A stretch of 33,549 bases of DNA from positions 1 through 33,549 of the forward strand of contig JAZQLC010000043.1 of the NCBI GenBank assembly GCA_045542485.1. The letters run 5' to 3'. Made by a program: the position numbers and the translations under genes. Under the pieces are notes generated by a model, which ran no database searches, had not been told where the DNA came from, and saw only the letters and a list, made by a program, of their open reading frames with translations. The DNA is from SIG575 sp045542485. GTDB taxonomy: Bacteria > Bacillota > Clostridia > Oscillospirales > Acutalibacteraceae. Positions 1 through 7,970 of the stretch are shown here, in pieces (positions within the stretch are counted from its first letter, which is position 1; every line of letters begins with the position of its first letter).

Positions 1-43
1 GGCAAAATTACTTGAATTGAAGCCAAAAAAGCAGCAAGGCTAA
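1..43 (+). CDS. 3' end of an unidentified upstream gene (partial)
   Basis: The second reading frame is open from the window edge to a TAA at 41-43 and would encode the last 13 residues of a protein, AKLLELKPKKQQG. A basic, Lys/Gln-rich ending suits the end of a cytoplasmic protein. The stop codon sits in the loop of a strong hairpin (34-51) that could act as the terminator, which favours a real gene end. So little is visible that the product cannot be named, and chance reading is possible. Confidence 0.3.
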   Translation, partial: AKLLELKPKKQQG

Positions 44-60
44 CGCCTTGCGAGGCTTTT
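20..60 (+). terminator. Hairpin, probable terminator of the upstream gene
   Basis: A perfect 7-bp stem, GCAAGGC (34-40) with GCCTTGC (45-51), closes the loop TAAC. A second short outer pairing, AAGCC (20-24) with GGCTT (54-58), extends it and is followed by a short T run. The T run is only four bases, so termination may be weak. From 61 to 144 I see no gene or further clear element. Confidence 0.45.
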
Positions 61-144
61 GGTGATAATACAAGGAATTTTGTTCGAGAAACAAATACTT
101 CCTTATGTGGTGTCAGCGAGCAGTTGAGCCGTTTTTGTTTATGT

Positions 145-657
145 TTATTTGTTCTTTCTTTTTATATCAAGTCTTAGAATTCCGATTATTATAGAACTCA
201 AAACAAATATTTCTGTTATAATTCCGGGATATGAGAGAGTTTTTATGTTATAAATCAACCAACAACCGGATGTGGGAAGAGAAAGCATTCTGTTGATTTT
301 CGGTTGTTCTATCCAGAGCACTATTGATGACATAAGCATTGCGATAAGTGGGAAAACAGAGAAGATATTCTCCCAAGTCAGTATTCCCGAAATCAGAAAA
401 GCTACTGAAAAACCGGTTGGCCACAAAACCGAAGAAGCCCATTTCTTTCTTCTGTTTGAATATACAAGAGATCTGAATGCACCCAACAGATTCATTACTG
501 CACCGGTATAAGCACCCAGCATCAGGTAATGTACGGTGAACAGAAGTCCCGATATCATTTGGAGAGTTAATATGTTTTTATGAGATTTTTGTTGGTATGA
601 TACAACGATTATCGCCATTGCTACAAAACCAATAATTTGTCCTAATGTTTCTTTCAT
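145..657 (-). CDS. YgjV-family small integral membrane protein
   Basis: This 170-residue protein is almost entirely hydrophobic, with about five or six predicted membrane segments and only short polar loops, one of them strongly basic (SNRRKK near residue 70). The start (GQIIGFVAMAI), a central LLGAFRSLVY segment and a conserved Gly/Trp near GCWLIYN match the YgjV (Imp-YgjV) family of inner membrane proteins, whose function is unknown. The gene is monocistronic. The ATG at 657 is preceded by a modest GGGTG site, and a good -35/-10 pair lies just upstream. Family assignment is by recognition of the pattern; no transported substrate can be inferred. Confidence 0.7.
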   Translation of the reverse strand: MKETLGQIIGFVAMAIIVVSYQQKSHKNILTLQMISGLLFTVHYLMLGAYTGAVMNLLGAFRSLVYSNRRKKWASSVLWPTGFSVAFLISGILTWENIFSVFPLIAMLMSSIVLWIEQPKINRMLSLPTSGCWLIYNIKTLSYPGIITEIFVLSSIIIGILRLDIKRKNK

Positions 658-673
658 TTAAATCACCCAGTAG

Positions 674-702
674 AGTATACATTATCTTTTCTCTTAATTC
701 AA
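674..702 (-). promoter_or_regulatory. Promoter of the ygjV-like gene
   Basis: Read on the minus strand, TTGAAT (697-702) is separated by exactly 17 bp from TATACT (674-679), giving transcription start about 10 bases before the ribosome binding site. Confidence 0.7.
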
Positions 703-711
703 GTAAATGTG

Positions 712-751
712 TTGATTTTAATATTAATTTGTTGTAAAATTAAAATATAAT
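712..751 (+). promoter_or_regulatory. Promoter region of the alpha/beta hydrolase gene
   Basis: TTGATT (712-717), a 17-bp spacer and TAAAAT (735-740) make the best pair. A perfect TATAAT also lies at 746-751 but lacks a matching -35 element. The region is divergent with the ygjV promoter only 10 bp away. Confidence 0.55.
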
Positions 752-769
752 GTGTAATGAGGTGATATT

Positions 770-1726
770 ATGAAGGTGTTTTTTGTTGTTCTTGCAGTTC
801 TTGTGATTCTGTTAGTTATTGCATCGGTCGGTACAGGCGTCGGAATGTTCTGCTTTGCTCTTAAACGCCCGAAAAAAGGACCTAATCCTTATACAATGGA
901 TGATTATAGTGAACATATGCACCCGTTTATGGATTTTCTTGTGGCAGAGAAAAAATGGCTTTTTGATAAAGGTTTTGATAAGCTTGAAATCAAGTCTGAT
1001 GACGGCCTCACACTCAGAGGAATCCTTATTGATGCCCCCGAGTGCTCAAAGAAAACTGCAATTCTGATTCACGGCTACAAAAACTGCGGAATAAATGAGT
1101 ATTGTTCCTATGTTCGTATGTATCACGAAATGGGCTTCAATGTCCTTGTGCCTGATGACAGAGGTCACGGTGACAGTGACGGTAAATACATAACTTTTGC
1201 CTGGTGGGACAGAAGAGACTGTATAGCATGGACGAATTTTGCTCTTAATAAATTCGGTCAGGATTCCACCGTTCTTCTTCACGGAATTTCAATGGGCTCT
1301 GCCACCGTTATGAATGCATCGGGTGAGTCTGATTTCCCTGAACAGGTAAAGGTTGTTGTGTCTGACTGTGGTTTCAGTAATGCGTGGGATCAGTTTGTAC
1401 ATGTTCTCAAAAGAAACTTTCATTTACCTCAGTTCCCGGTTATGCATATTGCAAATATAATCAACAAAGTTCTTTGTAAATATGATTTCAGGGAAAACAA
1501 CTGTATCAATCAGGTCAAAAAAGCAAAAGTTCCGTTTTTGTTTATTCATGGTGCTGACGATGATTTCGTGCCGACGAGAATGGTATATGATGTGTATGAA
1601 GCATGTGGGTCAGAGCTTAAAGAGCTCCATGTTTTCCCCGGTGCCGCACACGCTGAAAGCTATTATGTGTGTCACGATGAATATTTAAAGGTTTTAAAAT
1701 CTTTTCTTAATAAAATTGAATTTTAA
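770..1726 (+). CDS. Membrane-anchored alpha/beta hydrolase (serine hydrolase)
   Basis: The 318-residue product starts with an uncleaved hydrophobic anchor (about residues 3-30) followed by an alpha/beta hydrolase fold. The oxyanion motif LIHGY is near residue 99, the nucleophile elbow GISMG places Ser174, the motif HGADDDFVP places the acid at Asp264, and His294 in GAAHAE completes the triad. The RGHGDSDG stretch near 131 is typical of the S33/BAAT-like 'hydrolase of the alpha/beta superfamily' group (YqkD-like) of Firmicutes. Such proteins may be esterases, lipases or peptidases; the substrate cannot be read from sequence. The start has a GAGGTG site 7 bases upstream. It is a single-gene unit ending in a bidirectional terminator. 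Confidence 0.85.
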   Translation: MKVFFVVLAVLVILLVIASVGTGVGMFCFALKRPKKGPNPYTMDDYSEHMHPFMDFLVAEKKWLFDKGFDKLEIKSDDGLTLRGILIDAPECSKKTAILIHGYKNCGINEYCSYVRMYHEMGFNVLVPDDRGHGDSDGKYITFAWWDRRDCIAWTNFALNKFGQDSTVLLHGISMGSATVMNASGESDFPEQVKVVVSDCGFSNAWDQFVHVLKRNFHLPQFPVMHIANIINKVLCKYDFRENNCINQVKKAKVPFLFIHGADDDFVPTRMVYDVYEACGSELKELHVFPGAAHAESYYVCHDEYLKVLKSFLNKIEF

Positions 1727-1737
1727 AGATAAATAAA

Positions 1738-1779
1738 AAAACTCCGATTACTCAGAAAAAACCTGGTAATCGGAGTTTT
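1738..1779. terminator. Bidirectional terminator between convergent genes
   Basis: A 13-bp perfect stem (1738-1750 with 1767-1779, core CTCCGATTA) has an A run on its left and a T run on its right, so it can end transcripts from both the hydrolase (plus) and the glutaminase-like gene (minus). Confidence 0.85.
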
Positions 1780-1788
1780 GTCATATTT

Positions 1789-3741
1789 TTAGAATTTGAG
1801 AAGATTGATGAATAAACCACCCTGAACAGTTCTGTTCTGGAAGCCAACTTGTTTTGCATCGTGTGTGTAATACCAGTCGGTGAAAGGAACTCTGTCAGTT
1901 GTTTCTTCAAGCATACTGAGCATTGATGAAACAATCATATCTGTGTATTCTTTGTCATCAGTCAGAATTGTTGACCACATCTGCCAGTCACTCTTTGTGT
2001 AAAGACTTCTGCAATCAAGTGGTAAGCCATAAGTGTTGACTTTTGTTTTATAATAATTAACTTCAGTTTCAAAGATATCCTCATCAAAAATCTCCAGACC
2101 GAAAAGCTTATCCCATACAAGGTTGTACTTGATGCTCCAGGTATCTTCTCTGTCAAATGCGAGTTTGTAGTGATTTTCGTCAAACGCATCCTTTTTCCAT
2201 TGTTCAGCGTATTTCTTGGCGATTGCTGTATATTTATCTTCTTTGCCCATCATTCTGAGGAGCATACCCCATGAAGCCATACCCATAATTGCCTTCACTG
2301 AAAGATTGCAGTTGTGAGCGAGGTGACCTGCAAAGTCGTCAGTACAAAGCTGGTTTTCAGGGTTGTAACCGTATTCTGCAAGGTAATCTGCCCATTGAGT
2401 GAGAATGTCAAAGTGCTTCTCAGCATATTCAGTGGTGCCTTTCTTCTTGCAGAGTGCAGCAACGCAAAGAAGCATATTACCGCATTCTTCAACAGGCATC
2501 TGACTCTGAAGTCTCAGGTGACCTCCTTTAATACCCTGGTCACCGTAAACCTGACCGTTAACAAGAGGATATTGTCCTGCATCGTGAGGTGCAAACTCAT
2601 ACGGCCACATATCTGAATATGCAAATTTGAAAATAGGATTGAGCATATACTCAACAAGGTCAGGGTTATAAATGAGGAAGAGGGGGATTGAGGGATAAGT
2701 TACATCAACAGTGGCTGCACAGCCGTTTGAGTAACATTCTTTTGAAACGAAAAGACCTGTCTCTCCATCCCAGGCAAGTTTGTGAGCAGCAACTGCCTGA
2801 CGGTAAGCGATTGCAATGACTTTTGCATAGTCTTCGCTGATTTTTTCGGCGTCTGAAATCATCTTGCTGTCGAACTCATCGACTTTTTTCATAATTTCAT
2901 CATAATCTTTTATCGCAAGTTCAAGAACATCGTCATAGTCTTCTCTGTCTTTTGTCCAATAACCTTTTACTCTTCTGCCGAAATATTCAAGTGAAAGATG
3001 ATCATCATAGCCTACACAGAAGAATCCTGAAGCAGATTCAGTGTCTTTGTGTTCATCGCAGCCGAAAATCGCAGGATATGTGTCCATTACACGAACTTCT
3101 CTGAATGCATTGATTTCTGAGCACTTGTGGTTATCGTCTGTGAAACCGGTTCTGCCGCAAGGAGCTGAAATACAAACCTTACCCCAACTGATTCTCTGGT
3201 CATCGCCGCTTTCTTTAAGCATATTTTCGTAACCGCTTGACAAGAAAACATAATTCTCTTCTTTTCCGAAAAATACTTTTTCATCAGGTTTGTCAGTACA
3301 GAGCATACCTGATACATCAACATAAACTGAAATATCGTGATTCTTTCCGTCGAGAGCATTGACTTTGTATGATATGTATGTAATCGGCCTTGAGAGAAGC
3401 TTAAGGTCATCAGGAAGAAGGGGAGAAGTGAATGTTACTTCAAGCTCAAGTTTTTCATCTCTGAAAGTATAAATTGTTTTGAGGGGTGTGATTTCAAGAG
3501 AAATCTGCTCGATTTTTTCAGGTGTGCCGAAATATTTATGATAAAAAGGGTTGTGTCTCTTTTTGCCCATAAAAATCTTCTCTGCGCCGTCAACAGTGAC
3601 GATGCCTGTAAGAGGATTCTGCATATTGGTCCAATGACGAGTATGGTCATCATTTAATTTATCACACATAGACCATACATTGAAGTGCGGGTCGCAGGTG
3701 ATAAGAGGGAAAGCAGGATAGCGTGAAGATGATTTTTTCAT
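1789..3741 (-). CDS. Glutaminase A-like protein (DUF4964/DUF5127/DUF4965/DUF1793 architecture)
   Basis: The 650-residue protein starts YPAFPLITCDPHFNVWS, the DUF4964-type N-terminus. It continues with a beta-rich N-terminal domain, then an alpha/alpha-toroid region with motifs such as AYRQAVAAHKLAWD, VDVTYPSIPLFLIYNP, QYPLVNGQVYG, MPVEECGNML and KYNLVWDKLFGL that are characteristic of the fungal GtaA/bacterial DUF4965 family. Some fungal members hydrolyse glutamine to glutamate; the bacterial substrate is less certain and a glycoside-like substrate is possible given the toroid fold. No signal peptide is present, so it is probably cytoplasmic. The start chosen (ATG at 3741) has AAAGGA 9 bases upstream; a longer open frame runs back through the tRNA-Val gene and is not real. 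No independent promoter is evident. Confidence 0.75.
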   Translation of the reverse strand: MKKSSSRYPAFPLITCDPHFNVWSMCDKLNDDHTRHWTNMQNPLTGIVTVDGAEKIFMGKKRHNPFYHKYFGTPEKIEQISLEITPLKTIYTFRDEKLELEVTFTSPLLPDDLKLLSRPITYISYKVNALDGKNHDISVYVDVSGMLCTDKPDEKVFFGKEENYVFLSSGYENMLKESGDDQRISWGKVCISAPCGRTGFTDDNHKCSEINAFREVRVMDTYPAIFGCDEHKDTESASGFFCVGYDDHLSLEYFGRRVKGYWTKDREDYDDVLELAIKDYDEIMKKVDEFDSKMISDAEKISEDYAKVIAIAYRQAVAAHKLAWDGETGLFVSKECYSNGCAATVDVTYPSIPLFLIYNPDLVEYMLNPIFKFAYSDMWPYEFAPHDAGQYPLVNGQVYGDQGIKGGHLRLQSQMPVEECGNMLLCVAALCKKKGTTEYAEKHFDILTQWADYLAEYGYNPENQLCTDDFAGHLAHNCNLSVKAIMGMASWGMLLRMMGKEDKYTAIAKKYAEQWKKDAFDENHYKLAFDREDTWSIKYNLVWDKLFGLEIFDEDIFETEVNYYKTKVNTYGLPLDCRSLYTKSDWQMWSTILTDDKEYTDMIVSSMLSMLEETTDRVPFTDWYYTHDAKQVGFQNRTVQGGLFINLLKF

Positions 3742-3760
3742 AGTTTTACATCCTTTCATT

Positions 3761-3792
3761 TTAAAAAATACGCAATCAAAATCTTGATTGCG
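3761..3792 (-). terminator. Terminator after tRNA-Val, just upstream of the glutaminase-like gene
   Basis: On the minus strand a 9-bp stem (3784-3792 with 3771-3779, CGCAATCAA) with a 4-base loop is followed by TATTTTTT. It ends about 20 bases before the downstream start codon, so the downstream gene must be read through it or start inside the tRNA region. Confidence 0.8.
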
Positions 3793-3800
3793 GATTAATT

Positions 3801-3876
3801 TGGTGGACATTAACGGACTCGAACCGCTGACCCTTCGCACGTCAAGCGAATGCTCTACCAGCTGAGCTAAATGTCC
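3801..3876 (-). tRNA. tRNA-Val (anticodon GAC)
   Basis: A full 76-base cloverleaf with encoded CCA can be folded. The acceptor stem pairs GGACATT with AATGTCC, discriminator A. The D stem is GCTC/GAGC, the anticodon stem TTCGC/GCGAA encloses loop TTGACGT (anticodon GAC, reading GUC/GUU), and the T arm has TTCGAGT. The GAC anticodon defines valine. It has its own strong promoter and a terminator directly downstream. Confidence 0.95.
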
Positions 3877-3894
3877 AAAGCACATTACTTCAGA

Positions 3895-3923
3895 ATTATA
3901 CTATATCGTTAACTAAAAAGCAA
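3895..3923 (-). promoter_or_regulatory. Promoter of tRNA-Val
   Basis: Minus-strand TTGCTT (3918-3923), 17-bp spacer, TATAAT (3895-3900). The same TTGCTT -35 hexamer is used by the tRNA-Thr promoter in this window. Confidence 0.85.
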
Positions 3924-3939
3924 GTGTTTTATGAAATAT

Positions 3940-5409
3940 TTATTTGATTTCGTACTTGGGTTCACAAGTAACATTGATACCGAGTCTTCTGTAAAGTTTT
4001 TCATCGATATCTGAAATTACAACTGAGAAGTGAGCATCGCATCCGTTAAGGTTTTCAAGCTGGTCAATTGCTTTCTGCGCATCGGGATTTGTTACTGCAC
4101 TCATACACAGAGCAATAAGCACTTCGTCGGAATGAAGTCTCGGGTTTCTGTGATGGAGGTTAGTTGTTTTAAGAGTACAGATAGGTTCAATTACTTCAGG
4201 GCTGATGATGTTGATGTTTTCATCAATACCTGCAAGAGTTTTAAGTGCGTTGAGGAGAAGAGCTGAAGAAGCACCGAGAAGACTTGATGTCTTTCCTGTA
4301 ATTACAGTGCCGTCGTGAAGCATCATACCACCTGCGGGAGCACCGGTTGCTTCAGCTTTCTCAATAGAAGCTTCTATTGCAGGGCACATCTCAGGAGTGA
4401 TACCTTCTCTGTTCATAATAAGCTCAATTTTCTTTACTGTTTCGGCGCTTGTTTTTCCTTTTATGAAATCACTTTGAGCGTTATAATATCTTCTGAGGAT
4501 TTCCATATGCGAAGCTTTGCATATGACATCGTCATTAATAAAACAGAAACCAGCCATATTAACACCCATATCTGTTGGTGATTTATACGGCGAAACTCCT
4601 TGGATTCTCGTGAACATTTCATTGAGAACGGGGAATATTTCAACATCGCGATTATAGTTGACTGCTGTTTTTTCATATGCTTCCAGATGGAATGGGTCAA
4701 TCATATTGACATCATTAAGGTCAGCTGTTGCTGCTTCATAAGCAAGGTTAACAGGATGTCTGAGAGGGAGATTCCAGATGGGGAAAGTCTCATATTTCGC
4801 ATATCCTGATTTGATGTTTCTTTTATTGTCGTGATAAATCTGTGAAAGGCAAGTAGCCATTTTTCCGCTACCGGGTCCGGGTGCGGTGATAACTACAAGT
4901 GAACGCTCAGTTTCAATGTACTCGTTTGCTCCGTAGCCTTCATCACTTACGATTCTGTTAATATCTGAGGGATAGCCTTCAATGGGATAGTGCTTATAAT
5001 TTTTGATACCTAAGTGAGTTAATCGGTTAAGATATGCTTTTGCGGACGGTTGACCTGTATAGCAGGTTACGACAACACTGCCGACAAATAATTCAAGGTC
5101 CTTGAAGATGCTGATAAGACGCAGGACATCCTCGTCATATGTGATACCGAGGTCTCCTCGTGTTTTTCTCTTTTCAATGTCGTTTGCGTTGATAACGATA
5201 ACGATTTCTACATCGTCCTTGAGAGTCTGGAGCATTCTGATTTTACTGTCGGGTTCAAAACCGGGAAGTACGCGACTTGCGTGAAAGTCGTCAAAAAGCT
5301 TACCGCCGAATTCCAGGTAAAGCTTACCGCCGAATTCGTCGATTCTTTTCTGAATGTTCAGGGATTGGAAATGGAGATATTTGTCGTTGTCAAAACCGAT
5401 TTTTTTCAT
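3940..5409 (-). CDS. DUF1846 family protein
   Basis: The protein (489 residues from the chosen start) begins KKIGFDNDKYLHFQS and carries the DUF1846 hallmarks LYLEFGGKLFDDFHASRVLPGF (about residues 30-51), a glycine-rich APGPGSGK loop at 176-183 and PTDMGVNMAGF near 305-315. Family members have known structures with two Rossmann-like lobes, but their biochemical role is unknown; nucleotide binding by the glycine loop is inference. The start is ATG 5409 or the adjacent ATG 5412, about 5-8 bases after AGAAG. A longer frame starting at 5481 is excluded because a consensus promoter lies at 5453-5481, inside that extension. It is a single-gene unit transcribed away from the alpha-galactosidase gene. 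Confidence 0.85.
   Translation of the reverse strand: MKKIGFDNDKYLHFQSLNIQKRIDEFGGKLYLEFGGKLFDDFHASRVLPGFEPDSKIRMLQTLKDDVEIVIVINANDIEKRKTRGDLGITYDEDVLRLISIFKDLELFVGSVVVTCYTGQPSAKAYLNRLTHLGIKNYKHYPIEGYPSDINRIVSDEGYGANEYIETERSLVVITAPGPGSGKMATCLSQIYHDNKRNIKSGYAKYETFPIWNLPLRHPVNLAYEAATADLNDVNMIDPFHLEAYEKTAVNYNRDVEIFPVLNEMFTRIQGVSPYKSPTDMGVNMAGFCFINDDVICKASHMEILRRYYNAQSDFIKGKTSAETVKKIELIMNREGITPEMCPAIEASIEKAEATGAPAGGMMLHDGTVITGKTSSLLGASSALLLNALKTLAGIDENINIISPEVIEPICTLKTTNLHHRNPRLHSDEVLIALCMSAVTNPDAQKAIDQLENLNGCDAHFSVVISDIDEKLYRRLGINVTCEPKYEIK
5295..5337. repeat. 19-bp tandem-type direct repeat inside the DUF1846 gene
   Basis: The same 19 bases occur at 5295-5313 and 5319-5337, offset by 24 bp (eight codons). 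They encode EFGGKLY and EFGGKLF in the N-terminal part of the protein. The second copy matches the conserved family motif. Confidence 0.9.
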
Positions 5410-5452
5410 CATCACATCTTCTTTCACAGCATCAATGTATACTAACTGTATC

Positions 5453-5481
5453 ATTATACTATAAGTTGCCATTTTTTTCAA
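5453..5481 (-). promoter_or_regulatory. Promoter of the DUF1846 gene
   Basis: Minus-strand TTGAAA (5476-5481), 17-bp spacer, TATAAT (5453-5458). It is a near-consensus promoter and fixes the translation start downstream at 5409/5412. Confidence 0.85.
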
Positions 5482-5525
5482 GGGTATTTTTTGTAAGATA
5501 ATTTTATTATTTATCTATAATTGTG

Positions 5526-5554
5526 TTGATTAGTTTGCGCAATTGTGATAGAAT
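5526..5554 (+). promoter_or_regulatory. Promoter of the alpha-galactosidase gene with a possible operator
   Basis: TTGATT (5526-5531), 17-bp spacer, TAGAAT (5549-5554). Inside the spacer is the perfect 8-bp palindrome TTGCGCAA (5535-5542) with a central CpG, a form common among LacI-family operators. Repression at this site is inference; no LacI-type regulator lies in the window. Confidence 0.65.
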
Positions 5555-5584
5555 TAAGTAAATATGATTACGGGAGCTGAAAAA

Positions 5585-7264
5585 ATGTATAAATTTTCTT
5601 CTTTTATCAAGTACAGAATGGACGGCAAGGTTTATTCCAGCTATGAAGCAGAAAATGCAGGTTGTAAAATCGAGTTTTCTGCAGATGACGACAAAATCGT
5701 TGCAAAAGTAATTCCTGCAAAAAAAATTGAACTTATTGAGTTCAGACTTGACACAAAAATCCCCTGCAAGAAAGGCGATGTTTTCTTCTCAAATGGTTAC
5801 CAGTCATGGTCAACTTCATGGGAAGTTCAGAAAGAGTCAATCCTTAAAACAACAAGTCCTATCACAAATATATGCAGTTGGTCAAAAAATGCTGCTCAGG
5901 TAAGCGGTGACTATATGTTCTCAGGTTACAAGAAGCAGAAGGGCTACTTCCACAGTAACGGCTATACATACATCAGAAATGGTGAAAACCTTGAATTTTT
6001 CGGCTCACTTACCGAGAGAAACGGTTATACACTTTTCAGATATGATATGAATACATCTGACTTCTCAGTCGTTAAAGATGTTGAGGGTCTTGTAATTGAC
6101 AGTGAATATCAGCTTCTTGATGTTGTATGCTTCAAGGGTTCATACGATGAAGTTTTCGATAAGTACTTTGAGGCTATGAAAGTTCCTGAACCCAGAATCA
6201 AGCACCTTGCAGGTTATACATCATGGTACAACTATTTCCAGAAGATTGATGAAAATATCATCATCCGTGACCTCGAAGGCCTTGACAGAGCTAAAGACAG
6301 CGTTTCTATCTATCAGGTTGACGACGGTTATGAACCAAAGGTTGGAGACTGGATACTTAAGAATGAAAAGGATTTCCCCAAGGGAATGAAATATATTGCT
6401 GATAAAATCCACGAAAAGGGTTATCTTGCAGGTATCTGGCTTGCTCCTTTCAGTTGTGAGACAGATTCGGTTGTTGCAAAAGAGCATCCTGAATGGTTTA
6501 TCAAAGTTCCCGGCACAGACAAGCGTCATCTCGGTACTTTTGCATGGGGCGGTTCATATACACTTGACATCTATAACGAAGGTGCAAGAAACTACATTAA
6601 AAACTGCTTCGATGTAGTTCTTAATGAGTGGGGCTATGATATGGTTAAGCTCGATTTCCTTTACAGCCAGTGCGTATTCCCCAGAAACGGCAAAACAAGA
6701 GGACAGATTATGTGTGAAGCTATGGATTTCCTTCGTGAATGCGTTGGTGACAAGCTTTTCCTCGGTTGCGGTGTTCCGCTTCTTCCCTCATTCGGTGTTG
6801 TGGATGCTTGTAGAATCAGCTGTGACGTCAGCCTTTCATACAGACCTAAGATTGAAAATGTGCTCAACCTCAACAATGAGCTTCCCTCAGCACAGAATGC
6901 AATCAACAATACAATTTTCAGAAGACATCTTGACGGCAGAGTTTTCTGTAATGACCCTGACGTATTCTTCCTTCGCAGCAAAAACCTCAAGTTCAACTTT
7001 GAACAGAAGCTTCTTCTTGCATTTATCAACAACCTTATGGGTAATGTCCTCTTTGTATCTGATAACGCAGGAGATTATACTGATGAAGAAATTGACCTTC
7101 TGAAGATGTTCTTCAAAGAGAATGATGCAAAAATCATTTCTGCCGAAAGAGTTAATCTTGGCGATGATATTGAAGTTGTATTTGATGACGGCAGCGGTGC
7201 AAAAACTCTTAAATTCAATCTGCTTACAGGTGTAAGTAATATCAGAGAAATTCTTGGAGTGTAA
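5585..7264 (+). CDS. Alpha-galactosidase (melibiase, GH36-type)
   Basis: The enzyme is expected to remove terminal alpha-1,6-galactose from melibiose/raffinose-type sugars inside the cell; no signal peptide is present. It has 559 residues, shorter than the usual ~720-residue GH36 enzymes. An N-terminal beta domain (about 1-190) precedes a TIM-barrel with AGYTSWYNYF, YQVDDGYEPKVGDW, GIWLAPFSCE, the nucleophile Asp357 in KLDFLY and the likely acid/base Asp414 in RISCDVSL. The ATG at 5585 has GGGAG 8 bases upstream and follows the promoter by about 25 bases; an in-frame ATG at 5564 lacks a binding site. The next gene, a lipoprotein cyclophilin, starts 3 bases after the stop, so the two are co-transcribed. 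Confidence 0.85.
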   Translation: MYKFSSFIKYRMDGKVYSSYEAENAGCKIEFSADDDKIVAKVIPAKKIELIEFRLDTKIPCKKGDVFFSNGYQSWSTSWEVQKESILKTTSPITNICSWSKNAAQVSGDYMFSGYKKQKGYFHSNGYTYIRNGENLEFFGSLTERNGYTLFRYDMNTSDFSVVKDVEGLVIDSEYQLLDVVCFKGSYDEVFDKYFEAMKVPEPRIKHLAGYTSWYNYFQKIDENIIIRDLEGLDRAKDSVSIYQVDDGYEPKVGDWILKNEKDFPKGMKYIADKIHEKGYLAGIWLAPFSCETDSVVAKEHPEWFIKVPGTDKRHLGTFAWGGSYTLDIYNEGARNYIKNCFDVVLNEWGYDMVKLDFLYSQCVFPRNGKTRGQIMCEAMDFLRECVGDKLFLGCGVPLLPSFGVVDACRISCDVSLSYRPKIENVLNLNNELPSAQNAINNTIFRRHLDGRVFCNDPDVFFLRSKNLKFNFEQKLLLAFINNLMGNVLFVSDNAGDYTDEEIDLLKMFFKENDAKIISAERVNLGDDIEVVFDDGSGAKTLKFNLLTGVSNIREILGV

Positions 7265-7267
7265 AAA

Positions 7268-7882
7268 ATGAAAAAATCAGTATTTATAAAATTAATTTCC
7301 CTTATTCTTGTTTTTACTTTCGTCTTCTCGCTTTCTGCCTGTTCAGGCAAACAGGAACATTCCTTTGTAAAAGTTACAATGGAATCAGGCGACAGCTTTG
7401 TTATTGAGCTTATGCCTGAGTATGCTCCTAAAACTGTTGAAAATTTCCTTCAGCTTGTTGAATCAGGTTTCTATAACGGACTTACTTTCCACAGAATTTA
7501 TCCCGGATTTATGGCTCAGGGCGGAGACCCTGCAGGTGATGGTACAGGTGGCAGTGACAAGGAAATAAAAGGCGAGTTTTCTTCAAACGGTTACAGAAAA
7601 AATACACTCTCTCACGACAGAGGTGTAGTCTCAATGGCAAGAAGCAACGATAAAGACTCTGCAAGCAGCCAGTTCTTTATCTGCTATTCGGGTGATTATA
7701 AGGCATCACTCGATGGCAACTATGCAGCTTTCGGTAAAGTTATTGAAGGAATGGAAACAGTAGATGCTCTCATTGAATGTGATAGAGTTTATTCTACAAG
7801 TGACGGTGAATTTACAAAACCTGTTAATCCTCCTGTTATGAAAACAGTAGAAGTGCTTACCGATTACACACCCGCTGAATAA
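7268..7882 (+). CDS. Cyclophilin-type peptidyl-prolyl cis-trans isomerase, lipoprotein
   Basis: A 204-residue protein with a lipoprotein signal (lipobox LSAC, lipid-modified Cys25) followed by a complete cyclophilin domain from about residue 33. Visible catalytic-core motifs are FHRIYPGFMAQGGDP and SQFFICYSG. It should be anchored to the outer face of the membrane, helping secreted proteins fold by isomerising X-Pro bonds. GGAG lies 8 bases before the ATG. It forms a two-gene unit with the alpha-galactosidase upstream, although the functions look unrelated. Another, cytosolic cyclophilin is encoded at 29119. Confidence 0.93.
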   Translation: MKKSVFIKLISLILVFTFVFSLSACSGKQEHSFVKVTMESGDSFVIELMPEYAPKTVENFLQLVESGFYNGLTFHRIYPGFMAQGGDPAGDGTGGSDKEIKGEFSSNGYRKNTLSHDRGVVSMARSNDKDSASSQFFICYSGDYKASLDGNYAAFGKVIEGMETVDALIECDRVYSTSDGEFTKPVNPPVMKTVEVLTDYTPAE

Positions 7883-7888
7883 AATGTG

Positions 7889-7917
7889 TTGACAATTGAA
7901 TCGGTATGTGATAAAAT
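7889..7917 (+). promoter_or_regulatory. Strong promoter of the PQTG protein/sortase cassette
   Basis: Consensus TTGACA (7889-7894), 17-bp spacer, TAAAAT (7912-7917). It begins only 7 bases after the preceding stop codon and is the best -35 element in the window. Confidence 0.85.
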
Positions 7918-7970
7918 GATATCGTTAAATAATGTCCGTTTTTATGTGATTTAATCAGAGGTGTACAATT

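Noticed and set aside
2314..2616. 100-codon plus-strand frame opposite the glutaminase-like gene
   Set aside because: No ribosome binding site and no recognisable family; it mirrors the real coding strand.
3742..3885. 48-residue N-terminal extension of the glutaminase-like reading frame
   Set aside because: It is translated through the tRNA-Val gene and its terminator; a good ribosome binding site precedes the internal ATG at 3741.
5410..5481. 24-residue N-terminal extension of the DUF1846 protein
   Set aside because: The region contains the consensus promoter at 5453-5481, and the family N-terminus begins at KKIGFD.
6624..7103. 159-codon frame inside the alpha-galactosidase gene
   Set aside because: Ser/Phe-rich frame-shifted shadow of a gene with clear catalytic motifs.
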